A DNA stretch of 14,150 nucleotides, from assembly GCA_028684435.1 (NCBI GenBank), contig JAQUFX010000028.1, forward strand, positions 1-14,150, read 5' to 3'. The first letter of the stretch is position 1; each line of letters starts with the position of its first letter. Positions 6,047-12,568 of this stretch are shown piece after piece. This stretch comes from Bacilli bacterium (GTDB lineage Bacteria > Bacillota_I > Bacilli_A > RF39 > UBA660). Made by a program: the position numbers and the translations under genes. The notes under the pieces are model-generated. The model ran no database searches and had not been told where the DNA came from. It was given only the letters and a program-made list of their open reading frames with translations.

Positions 6047-6767
6047 AGGAGTAATATCAGCTGTATATTCAGCAAAAGGCGGAGTAGGTAAAACAACCTT
6101 TACTTTAAATTTAGCAGGAACATTATGTAACAATAAAAAGAAAGTATTAATAGTTGATCTTGATTTATATAGTGGTGCAATTGCTATTTCACTTAATAAA
6201 ATTCCAATAAAAACTATTTATCATTTTCATAATGATTTAAATAAAAAAAATGATATTGATATTTTTAATTATATTACTAAATATAATAATTATATTGATT
6301 TTATATCTTGTCCAAAAGATATTAAAGAAGTTAAAAGCATTGATTATAATACAATAGAAAAATTAGTTTTTAAAGCATCTTTATTATATGATGTTATTTT
6401 ATTTGATTTAAGTCATATATATTCAGAAATTAATTGTAATATTTTAAATATGGCTACTAATATTTTATATTTATTTACTAATGATCCAGCAGATTTAAAA
6501 AATACGGCTAATGTTCTGAATATTTTAAAGCAAAATAATAATAATTTGAATGTGATTTTAAATTATAGCATTAATCCAGAAAGAAATTATTATGTTTTAT
6601 ATGATATAAAACATATAATTAATAATAATATTGATTATATAATTAGTAATCGTTTTTATAATCCTCAAATTGATAATATAACTATTAGAGGAGAAATATT
6701 TACTATTAATAATCAAAAACATCAAGATTATAAAATATTGAATTTAATTGCTAAATCTATATTATAG
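6039..6767 (+). CDS. MinD/ParA-like deviant Walker ATPase, CpaE-like
   Basis: A 242-residue P-loop ATPase of the ParA/MinD superfamily. The deviant Walker A is K13GGVGKTT20 with signature Lys13; Asp40 lies in LIVDLDLYSGAIAI (Walker A', 37-50); the Walker B strand is VILFDLS (119-125, Asp123). These proteins dimerise on ATP and position cell structures. 'DLDLYSGAIA' is reminiscent of CpaE/TadZ proteins (usually DLDLxxGxxA), which localise Tad pili; the receiver-like N-terminal domain of classical CpaE is missing. It lacks an obvious MinD C-terminal membrane-targeting helix, and no minC or parB is nearby. The ATG at 6039 follows GAGGTTGAT and overlaps the previous gene by 8 bases; an in-frame TTG at 6033 is the alternative. 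Its role with the flanking small membrane proteins is inference. Confidence 0.85.
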   Translation: MSKGVISAVYSAKGGVGKTTFTLNLAGTLCNNKKKVLIVDLDLYSGAIAISLNKIPIKTIYHFHNDLNKKNDIDIFNYITKYNNYIDFISCPKDIKEVKSIDYNTIEKLVFKASLLYDVILFDLSHIYSEINCNILNMATNILYLFTNDPADLKNTANVLNILKQNNNNLNVILNYSINPERNYYVLYDIKHIINNNIDYIISNRFYNPQIDNITIRGEIFTINNQKHQDYKILNLIAKSIL

Positions 6768-6781
6768 GGAGGATTAATTAT

Positions 6782-6922
6782 ATGAATAAAGATTTATTAA
6801 TATTATTGATTATTACATTAAGTATAAGTATAAGTGGAGTTATAATAACTTATTTATTATTATTGTTTAGAAATCATAAAAAAAATTTTAAAAGAATTAC
6901 AAAATTTACAGCTAGGGGTTAA
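6782..6922 (+). CDS. 46-residue single-pass membrane protein, unknown function
   Basis: A short but well-signalled gene: GGGAGGA SD (6767-6773) overlapping the ATPase stop codon, then ATG at 6782 and TAA at 6920-6922. It encodes a helix of about 25 hydrophobic residues (5-29) and a basic tail (RNHKKNFKRITKFTARG), predicting N-out/C-in topology by the positive-inside rule. I do not recognise it. It follows the CpaE-like ATPase in the same operon and is closed by a terminator, so a membrane partner or anchor for the ATPase is plausible (inference). Confidence 0.65.
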   Translation: MNKDLLILLIITLSISISGVIITYLLLLFRNHKKNFKRITKFTARG

Positions 6923-6951
6923 AAAAATAGTATCTTTTATACTATTTTTTT
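6921..6951. terminator. bidirectional terminator shared by convergent genes
   Basis: A perfect 13-bp stem, AAAAAAATAGTAT (6921-6933) with ATACTATTTTTTT (6939-6951), loop CTTTT. It has T runs in both directions and so can end both the cassette (plus) and the AUA-start gene (minus), whose stop codon at 6944-6942 lies in the right arm. Confidence 0.85.
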
Positions 6952-7289
6952 TCTTTATTTGGTTTTTTTGTGTTTATGATTAATAAACCTGTACCTACGA
7001 TAACAACATTAATAATTGATGTGTATAGATTTCTTTTTTGATAATAATTATCTTTTTTATCATTTGTTAAGAAACTATTATACATACTTTCACAATCATT
7101 TTTAATTTCTTCCTTATATTTATTATCACAATATTCGGTTTTATATTCTTCAAAAGTATAATTTGGCTCTTTAACTAAAATATTAACTAAGTTATTACCA
7201 GTAAATATTAATGCTGCTAAAAACCAAATTAGTAAAATACCATTTGTTATTTTTAAGATAAGTTCTTTATCTTTATTAAAAAGATTTAT
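6942..7289 (-). CDS. two-helix membrane protein with apparent AUA start codon, unknown function
   Basis: A 115-codon frame on the minus strand that gene finders would miss because it has no ATG, GTG or TTG near its start. A near-perfect SD AAAGGAGGTGA lies at 7303-7293, and 3 bases later, where an ATG is expected, is ATA (7289-7287). The frame then stays open to TAG at 6944-6942. The product has two hydrophobic segments (about 11-34 and 90-106) with a polar loop (35-88) carrying C54 and C66, and a Lys-rich C-terminus; both ends are predicted cytoplasmic. A strong promoter (7346-7318) and the shared terminator flank it. Family not recognised. Either AUA is a genuine weak initiation codon, or the start was lost by a recent G-to-A change and this is an incipient pseudogene. 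The first in-frame ATG is codon 69, which would lose helix 1. Confidence 0.7.
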   Translation of the reverse strand: MNLFNKDKELILKITNGILLIWFLAALIFTGNNLVNILVKEPNYTFEEYKTEYCDNKYKEEIKNDCESMYNSFLTNDKKDNYYQKRNLYTSIINVVIVGTGLLIINTKKPNKEKK

Positions 7290-7317
7290 AAGTTCACCTC
7301 CTTTATATTACTATCTA

Positions 7318-7346
7318 ATTATATCTGGTGTTAATTAATATGTAAA
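7318..7346 (-). promoter_or_regulatory. promoter of the AUA-start gene
   Basis: Read leftward: TTTACA (7346-7341), exactly 17 bases, TATAAT (7323-7318). Transcription would begin near 7311, a few bases before the SD at 7303. Good elements at ideal spacing support 6942-7289 being expressed. Confidence 0.75.
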
Positions 7347-7379
7347 GAAAATAATACTTATTTTTAATTATGGTTTTTT

Positions 7380-7390
7380 TATGATATTAT
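7380..7390 (+). promoter_or_regulatory. possible -10 region of the SEDS gene
   Basis: TATGATATTAT holds overlapping -10 candidates: TATGAT (7380-7385), and TATTAT (7385-7390) preceded by TGA as an extended -10. The downstream candidate would start transcription at the SD (7396), so the upstream one or a very short leader is implied. No clear -35. Confidence 0.35.
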
Positions 7391-7406
7391 TATACAAGGA
7401 GTGCTT

Positions 7407-8555
7407 ATGAAATCAGCCTTTAAAAAAATGGATAAAACTCTTTTTTTTCTAATGATTGCATTTACGATTTTAGGATTAGTAATGATTTTTAGTGCATCAA
7501 GTATTACAGCTGTATTATATAACGGTCTAGAAGAATCTTATTATTTTAAAAAACATATATGTATAATAATAGCTTCATGGATATTTGGTTTGATAGTGCT
7601 TAAACAACCGATAAAAAAATATAAATTATTAGGCCCAGTTGGAATATTAATTATAATATTTCTTTTAGCAGGTTTAATACCTTATGGGACTATTACTAAT
7701 AGTGCTAGAAGTTGGTATGATTTAGGTTTTTTTTCATTACAACCTAGTGAATTTGCTAAATCGATAGTAATTGTTTATTTGGCAGTAGCTTTAGAAAAAA
7801 TATATAATAAAAAAGATTTTACTTTAAATAAATTAATAACTCCTTTTGTATTTGTTTTAATTATATTAATATTTACTGCAATTCAACCTGATCTAGGTAC
7901 CGCAGCCGTTATTGGTGGAATTGCATTTTTTATATTTTTAGCTTTACCTTTTAATAATCCAAAAGTAAAAAAACTTAAAATACTAGGTGTTATATCAGTT
8001 ATTATTATATCTTTGTTTATTTTATTTGGAGATAAGGTTTTAAATACTGAGCAATCTAGTCGTCTCACTTTTAAAGAACCTTGTACAAGATATATTGATA
8101 AAACAGGTTATCAAGTATGCAATGGTTTTATAGCTATTAATAATGGTGGCTTATTTGGAGCTGGACTTGGTAATTCTACTCAAAAATATCTATATTTGCC
8201 AGAAGCTTATACTGATTTTGTCTTTCCAATTATAGTTGAAGAATTAGGAGCAATTTTTTCAATAATTATTCTATTAGCTTTTGTTGTTCTTTTATATCGA
8301 ATATTAAAAATTGCCAAGCATGCTAGTACTTTAAGTGGTTCTATAATGGCTTATGGTTCTTTTATATTTATTCTTTTGCATTTATTAATTAATTTATTAG
8401 GAATATTAGCAATAATACCTTTAACTGGAATACCAGTACCATTTTTAAGTTATGGTGGTTCATTTTATATCAATATAATTTTTGTCTTATTTTTAACGCA
8501 AAGAGTACATATAGAAACTTATGAAGCTAAAAAAGCTAAAATATTAAGAGGGTGA
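7407..8555 (+). CDS. SEDS peptidoglycan glycosyltransferase (FtsW/RodA family)
   Basis: A 382-residue polytopic membrane enzyme that polymerises lipid II into glycan strands together with a class B PBP. Family marks appear in order: MIFSASS (26-32), QPSEFAKS (112-119), QPDLGTA (160-166), the long extracellular loop ending GLGNSTQKYLYLPEAYTDFVFPIIVEELG (from 253), and IPLTGIPVPFLSYGGS (337-352). Asp270 in YTDF corresponds to the catalytic Asp of RodA/FtsW. QKYLYLPEA and the final PFLSYGGS look more FtsW- than RodA-like, but the call between them is tentative. Cys226 and Cys238 in the extracellular loop could form a disulfide. ATG 7407 is chosen: AAGGAG (7396-7401) is 5 bases away, while an in-frame GTG at 7401 overlaps the SD. 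Four bases separate it from the prepilin-like gene. Confidence 0.93.
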   Translation: MKSAFKKMDKTLFFLMIAFTILGLVMIFSASSITAVLYNGLEESYYFKKHICIIIASWIFGLIVLKQPIKKYKLLGPVGILIIIFLLAGLIPYGTITNSARSWYDLGFFSLQPSEFAKSIVIVYLAVALEKIYNKKDFTLNKLITPFVFVLIILIFTAIQPDLGTAAVIGGIAFFIFLALPFNNPKVKKLKILGVISVIIISLFILFGDKVLNTEQSSRLTFKEPCTRYIDKTGYQVCNGFIAINNGGLFGAGLGNSTQKYLYLPEAYTDFVFPIIVEELGAIFSIIILLAFVVLLYRILKIAKHASTLSGSIMAYGSFIFILLHLLINLLGILAIIPLTGIPVPFLSYGGSFYINIIFVLFLTQRVHIETYEAKKAKILRG

Positions 8556-8559
8556 TAAA

Positions 8560-9195
8560 ATGAAATTAAATACTAAAGGAATATCATTAGTAGAAATTAT
8601 TATAAGCATTACTTTAATATCGATAATTATAGTTTTTATTTTATCATTATTAATTTCGATTCGCTCTGATGATCAAGAAAGTAACGAATTATCGCAATTA
8701 AAACTTAATCAAGCCTTAATAATTAAAGAAATAAATACTGATTTTATTGAAAGAGAATTAATAGGAATTGCTTCTTGTGAAGATGGTGGTTCTGATAGAA
8801 ATAAAGATTCAATTAGATTTTATATTAAAACTAGTAATAATTCTTTTAATGAAGGTAAATCAAATTGTTTAAAATTAATATATAATCCTGCTAAAGGTGA
8901 AGATAATATTGGCTATTTGTTATATTACAGTTATAATTTTAAAGATGCTGAAAACATAAATGTTACTGGCTATCGCAGAGGAAACAAAAGTATTATAAGA
9001 GAAACTCAAGCTGGAACATCACAGCAAGGTTATGCAAATGTTAATTGTAAATCTGAGTTTTGTTTAGTTACAATTAATTTGCCGATATTAGCTAAAAATG
9101 GCGATGATTATGGAATAAATTTAAGTTATATTTCTAAATTCGGATTTAATTATACTTCTTTTAATAGTTCATATTATAATTTTAATATAAATTAA
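8560..9195 (+). CDS. prepilin-like protein (type IV pilus or competence minor pseudopilin)
   Basis: A 211-residue protein with a class III signal peptide: basic leader to Gly7, then ISLVE, so cleavage would fall after G7 and E12 becomes the conserved mature Glu5. The hydrophobic helix spans about 8-33. The rest is a hydrophilic, beta-rich domain with four cysteines (C73, C103, C163, C168), which suggests disulfides outside the cell. Length and a poorly conserved body fit a minor pilin of the ComGD/ComGF or PilV/PilW kind; no exact family is claimed. SD GAGGGTGAT (8548-8556) overlaps the ftsW-like stop, so the two genes are cotranscribed and probably coupled. Its 3' end overlaps the convergent YlbJ-like gene by 27 bases, with no hairpin terminator visible between them. 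Confidence 0.8.
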   Translation: MKLNTKGISLVEIIISITLISIIIVFILSLLISIRSDDQESNELSQLKLNQALIIKEINTDFIERELIGIASCEDGGSDRNKDSIRFYIKTSNNSFNEGKSNCLKLIYNPAKGEDNIGYLLYYSYNFKDAENINVTGYRRGNKSIIRETQAGTSQQGYANVNCKSEFCLVTINLPILAKNGDDYGINLSYISKFGFNYTSFNSSYYNFNIN

Positions 9196-10038
9196 TAATA
9201 AGAATAATAATAAATGAATAATTCTCGATTTGTAAAATAAACTGTAGTCTAAATTATAATTTTTTAGAATACTTTTTATTTGGACATTTATTGATAATCC
9301 TCCAAAAGATAATAATATACTGGTAAATATTAATTTATGATCATAATTATTGATAAAATTAATTTCTTTTATACCATTTGTTATTTCAAATATACCAGTA
9401 ATTAAAGGATGATTATAGGATATTATTGCTGATAAAGCATTAAATAATACTAAAACACCTAAAATAAGTAATAAAGTATCAATAGCTTTAGAGACAGATA
9501 ATACAATATTAAAGTCTTTAGGTTTTAATTCTTTATGATTAATATAATCACATTCAACATTACGATTAAAAAATCCAATACATAAATTTATTATAATATT
9601 AAATATTATAATAATTATTGAATCTTCGATTTCTAAATAACTAGTTATAGTTAATATTAAAATAGGGTTATATAATAAAGACATCGATAATACTTTTATA
9701 GCTTCATTTTTATTTATTAAATTATTATCTAAAAGATCTTTAATATATTTAGCATTAGTAGGGCATCCACTAATTAAACTCATAATAAAAACATAAGATG
9801 AATATTTACTCATTTTAAATGCTTTATTAAACATAAAACCAATATATTTTGTGATTGAATTTATTAGATCGGTACTAATAATTAAATCACTTATAATTAA
9901 AAAAGGAAATATAGAAGGAAAAATATTGGTTATCCAAATGTTAACAGATTCTAAAATTGCTCCAATTATAATTGGTCTTTTTATTATAATTAATACTATA
10001 AGTAAAACTATTGACACTTTTTTAATTTTATTTATCAT
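9169..10038 (-). CDS. ylbJ: YlbJ-like integral membrane protein (nucleoside recognition / Gate domain family)
   Basis: A 289-residue polytopic membrane protein with about seven or eight hydrophobic segments. YlbJ marks: W35-TNIFPSIFPFLIISDLI (N-terminal), SGCPTNAK (90-97, usually SGYPSGAK), NP at 124-125, EITNGI (218-223) and FGGLSINVQIKSIL (245-258). In B. subtilis, YlbJ is a sporulation protein of unknown mechanism, and its Gate-domain relatives are transporter-like. The family is shorter here than the roughly 400 residues I recall for Bacillus, so it may be a reduced form. The ATG follows AGAGGT (10047-10042) at a short distance. The neighbour at 10086 is YlbL-like, matching the ylbJ-ylbL neighbourhood of Bacillus, but arranged divergently with 47 bases between them. 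Confidence 0.8.
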   Translation of the reverse strand: MINKIKKVSIVLLIVLIIIKRPIIIGAILESVNIWITNIFPSIFPFLIISDLIISTDLINSITKYIGFMFNKAFKMSKYSSYVFIMSLISGCPTNAKYIKDLLDNNLINKNEAIKVLSMSLLYNPILILTITSYLEIEDSIIIIIFNIIINLCIGFFNRNVECDYINHKELKPKDFNIVLSVSKAIDTLLLILGVLVLFNALSAIISYNHPLITGIFEITNGIKEINFINNYDHKLIFTSILLSFGGLSINVQIKSILKNYNLDYSLFYKSRIIHLLLFLLLIYIKIII

Positions 10039-10053
10039 AATACCTCTTTGATT

Positions 10054-10062
10054 TGCTATAAT
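10054..10062 (+). promoter_or_regulatory. extended -10 promoter of the ylbL-like gene
   Basis: TGCTATAAT (hexamer 10057-10062) is an extended -10 with no clear -35, inside the 47-base gap between divergent ylbJ and ylbL. Transcription would start near 10069, at the edge of the SD (AAGGGATG, 10070-10077). No convincing opposing promoter for ylbJ was found. Confidence 0.55.
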
Positions 10063-10085
10063 TTAAATGAAGGGATGCAAAATTA

Positions 10086-11111
10086 ATGATTAATAAACTT
10101 TATGATAGATTTAAACAATTTATTAAATATAATCTTTCGTTTTTAATTTTTTTACTTCTTTTCCTAGGTGCATTTAGTATAAAAACAGATTATAGCATAT
10201 ATAAAGCTGGAGGAAGTATTGATATTAGTCAAAGAATTAATAAAGCTAATGATTTAAATTCTTCACTTGGATCATTTAATATGGCTTATGTTGGTATGAT
10301 TCAGGGTAAATTACCATTTTATTTATTGGCTAAAATAATACCATCTTGGGAATTAATTCCTAATGATGAAATAACATATAATAATGAAGAAACTATTAAA
10401 GATTCTTTAAAAAGAGATCATTTATATTATGAAGAATCTATTAGTAATGCCAAATTAATAGCATATAAAAAAAGTAATATCCCATTTGAAATAGATAAAA
10501 TTAATAATTATATTATATATGTTGATGAAAAATGTAGTGCTAATTTAAAAATTGGTGATGAAATTATATCTTATGATGGAATTAATTATTCTGATTTAAA
10601 TACCTTAAAAAAATATATTGAGACTAAAGATATTGGTGATAGTATATCTTTGGTTATAAATAGAGATAATAAAGAATTTAATGAAGAAGCAATTATTTTT
10701 AAAGAAAACGATACATTATTAATAGGTGTTGCTGCCGTTTCAATATATAATATTAAAGCTAAAAAAAATATAATAATCGATCCGAAAACTTCAGAAAGCG
10801 GTCCTAGTGGAGGTTTAATTTTAAGTTTAGCTATTTATGATGCTTTATTAGATATAGATATTACTAAAGGAAATAAAATAGTAGGAACAGGTGCTATACA
10901 ATTAGATGGTACAGTAACAGAAATTGGCGGAATAAAATATAAATTAGCTGGTGCCGTAAAAGAGAATGCTGATTTATTTATTGTTCCAAATGCTAATTTA
11001 GAAGAAGCCTTAAAGTATGCCAAAGAAAAGAAATATGATATAATTATTAAAGGGGTATCTAATTTTGATGATGCTTTAGAAGTACTTAGCAATATGGAGG
11101 TAAAAAAATGA
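10086..11111 (+). CDS. ylbL: YlbL-like membrane-anchored PDZ / Lon-type (S16) serine protease
   Basis: A 341-residue protease with one N-terminal anchor (about 17-33), so the body is extracytoplasmic. A PDZ-like domain covers about 125-195 (YIIYVDEKCSANLKIGDEI gives the substrate-groove pattern). The Lon proteolytic domain covers about 210-335: the catalytic Ser is S241 in SESGPSGG, and the Lys is K286 in GGIKYKLAGA, the position of E. coli Lon K722; this Ser-Lys spacing is 45 against 43 in Lon. The GPSGG motif replaces the usual GPSAG. There is no AAA+ module, as is normal for YlbL/SepM-type enzymes, which cut secreted or membrane proteins; the substrate is unknown. The stop overlaps the next gene by 4 bases (ATGA). 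Confidence 0.9.
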   Translation: MINKLYDRFKQFIKYNLSFLIFLLLFLGAFSIKTDYSIYKAGGSIDISQRINKANDLNSSLGSFNMAYVGMIQGKLPFYLLAKIIPSWELIPNDEITYNNEETIKDSLKRDHLYYEESISNAKLIAYKKSNIPFEIDKINNYIIYVDEKCSANLKIGDEIISYDGINYSDLNTLKKYIETKDIGDSISLVINRDNKEFNEEAIIFKENDTLLIGVAAVSIYNIKAKKNIIIDPKTSESGPSGGLILSLAIYDALLDIDITKGNKIVGTGAIQLDGTVTEIGGIKYKLAGAVKENADLFIVPNANLEEALKYAKEKKYDIIIKGVSNFDDALEVLSNMEVKK

Positions 11112-12472
11112 AAAGATATTTTGTAGATATTACAAAAGCAAAAACAATTTATTTAGACAAAATAGCTTTACTTAATGATAATTTAGTTATTAAATCAGTT
11201 AATAAAGCTGGTGATATTTTATTAAAACCAATTTTGTCTACAAATGGATTTCATAAAAATCAAGTAGAAGAATATGCAGCTAATTGTAAAAGTAAAAATG
11301 AAGAATTATTATTTGAAGTATATGATAGTGAAATTATTAATCGTAATGTTTTATTAGAAGAAGTTTATGTTTATGAAGAAAAAAATAATGGTTGTTATCG
11401 TGATGCAACGAAACCAGTTAATAAAGAAGTTATTAACTTAATTGAATTTGGGGCTTTAAAGCATACGAATCTTAAAAATGTTCCCATAAATGATTTTCAT
11501 ATAGTTATGGTATCTCCTAATATTAGTAAAGATGGAACGTTATTTTATGATAAAAATAATTCTGTAATTAAAGTTAAACAATCAATTAATAAATTAAGAT
11601 ATGAATTAAATACTGGTCAGTTAGGTTCTGATATTTATATCCTAACTACAAATCCAGAAATACTTGATGACTGTCGAACTTGGATAACAGAAATAACTGA
11701 TATTGGAAATAATAATTGTTATATAAATAATAAAAATTATTATTTAATAAAACCATTAGGTAGTAAAGAATTGAATAATTTATCTCAAGAGAATATAAGA
11801 TTATATAAAAATTTAACTGCTTCAAGTATTTTAGTTAAAAAGCAAAGAGTAAATAATCATATAATAATAAGTAATATTGATTCAAATGACTACGATGTTT
11901 ATTTAATGGTAAGAAGAGAAAATTTGGAAGAATTATTATATGGCGGTATTGATAAAATGCCTCTTAAAGAATATATCGAAGTATATACTCAAAATAAAGA
12001 TAAGTTTATTAAAAATAGTCTTGAAGATACTTTAGATATACCTAAAACTTATTTAAATAAAAATAATTTAAATAATAATGAATCTAGTAATAAAGCATAT
12101 AAAATTGATGTATTTTATGAGCAAGACCCATTATTACCAATACCTAAAATAATAATGGAAGGAGAACCTGTTGAATTTGAACAAGTAGATTATACTGAAG
12201 AAGGTTATCCTATATGGAAACAATCAGTTAAAATAATTCAAAATCAATCGAAAAAAGAATTTGCTTATGATTTAGCGTTAAAAGGTAATAAATATTTTAT
12301 TAAAGTATCTGGTTTACCAAATGAAAGTGAAATATTTAAAGAATTAAGAGATACAGGATTATTATATGAATTTATTTTATATGAAAAGGATGATTATAAA
12401 AATAAAAGAAGTATATCTTATTATGTATCAAAACCCTATCAGAAAGATAAGACAATAAAACAAACAAAATAA
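11108..12472 (+). CDS. uncharacterised 454-residue soluble protein coupled to ylbL
   Basis: I do not recognise this protein. It has no signal peptide or membrane segment and looks cytoplasmic, with mixed alpha/beta composition, many charged residues and an Asn-rich linker (315-330, LNKNNLNNNESSNK) that divides it into a larger N-terminal part (1-314) and a C-terminal part (331-454) of possible beta structure. Cysteines (C60, C96, C189, C204) are not in a metal-site pattern. The ATG overlaps the ylbL stop (ATGA) and has its own SD GGAGG (11096-11100), so the pair is cotranscribed. Ending the operon, it is followed by a terminator. A link to the protease is inference from context only. Confidence 0.75.
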   Translation: MKRYFVDITKAKTIYLDKIALLNDNLVIKSVNKAGDILLKPILSTNGFHKNQVEEYAANCKSKNEELLFEVYDSEIINRNVLLEEVYVYEEKNNGCYRDATKPVNKEVINLIEFGALKHTNLKNVPINDFHIVMVSPNISKDGTLFYDKNNSVIKVKQSINKLRYELNTGQLGSDIYILTTNPEILDDCRTWITEITDIGNNNCYINNKNYYLIKPLGSKELNNLSQENIRLYKNLTASSILVKKQRVNNHIIISNIDSNDYDVYLMVRRENLEELLYGGIDKMPLKEYIEVYTQNKDKFIKNSLEDTLDIPKTYLNKNNLNNNESSNKAYKIDVFYEQDPLLPIPKIIMEGEPVEFEQVDYTEEGYPIWKQSVKIIQNQSKKEFAYDLALKGNKYFIKVSGLPNESEIFKELRDTGLLYEFILYEKDDYKNKRSISYYVSKPYQKDKTIKQTK

Positions 12473-12500
12473 ATAAGGATGATAATCTTATTCTTTTTTT
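12472..12500 (+). terminator. intrinsic terminator after the 454-residue gene
   Basis: Stem AATAAGG (12472-12478) with TCTTATT (12486-12492), one G-T pair, loop ATGATAA, followed by C and seven T residues to 12500. Confidence 0.75.
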
Positions 12501-12538
12501 ATAATTTAATTAACTTTCTAGACTTATTTTAATGATTT

Positions 12539-12547
12539 TGATAAAAT
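12539..12547 (+). promoter_or_regulatory. extended -10 promoter of mutS
   Basis: TGATAAAAT (hexamer TAAAAT, 12542-12547) is an extended -10. A weak TAGACT (12519-12524) lies 17 bases upstream as possible -35. It lies between the terminator at 12500 and the ATG at 12569. Confidence 0.5.
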
Positions 12548-12568
12548 AAACATAAGTGGGGAAACGAC

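Noticed and set aside
7401..7406. GTG start for the SEDS gene
   Set aside because: It overlaps the SD AAGGAG itself; ATG 7407 sits at the correct distance.
7290..7406. Possible riboswitch or small RNA between the AUA-start gene and the SEDS gene
   Set aside because: The 117 bases are accounted for by divergent promoters and two SD sequences; no extended pairing or known aptamer pattern is seen.
7883..8068. Minus-strand 61-codon frame inside the SEDS gene
   Set aside because: Antisense shadow of a conserved gene with no expression signals.
9851..10051. Plus-strand 66-codon frame opposite the ylbJ start
   Set aside because: Shadow of the YlbJ-coding sequence; no convincing SD, and it would occupy the short ylbJ-ylbL divergent region.
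10835..11092. Minus-strand 85-codon frame inside the ylbL protease domain
   Set aside because: Antisense to catalytic-domain coding sequence, no SD or promoter; Ser-rich composition is typical of an antisense shadow.
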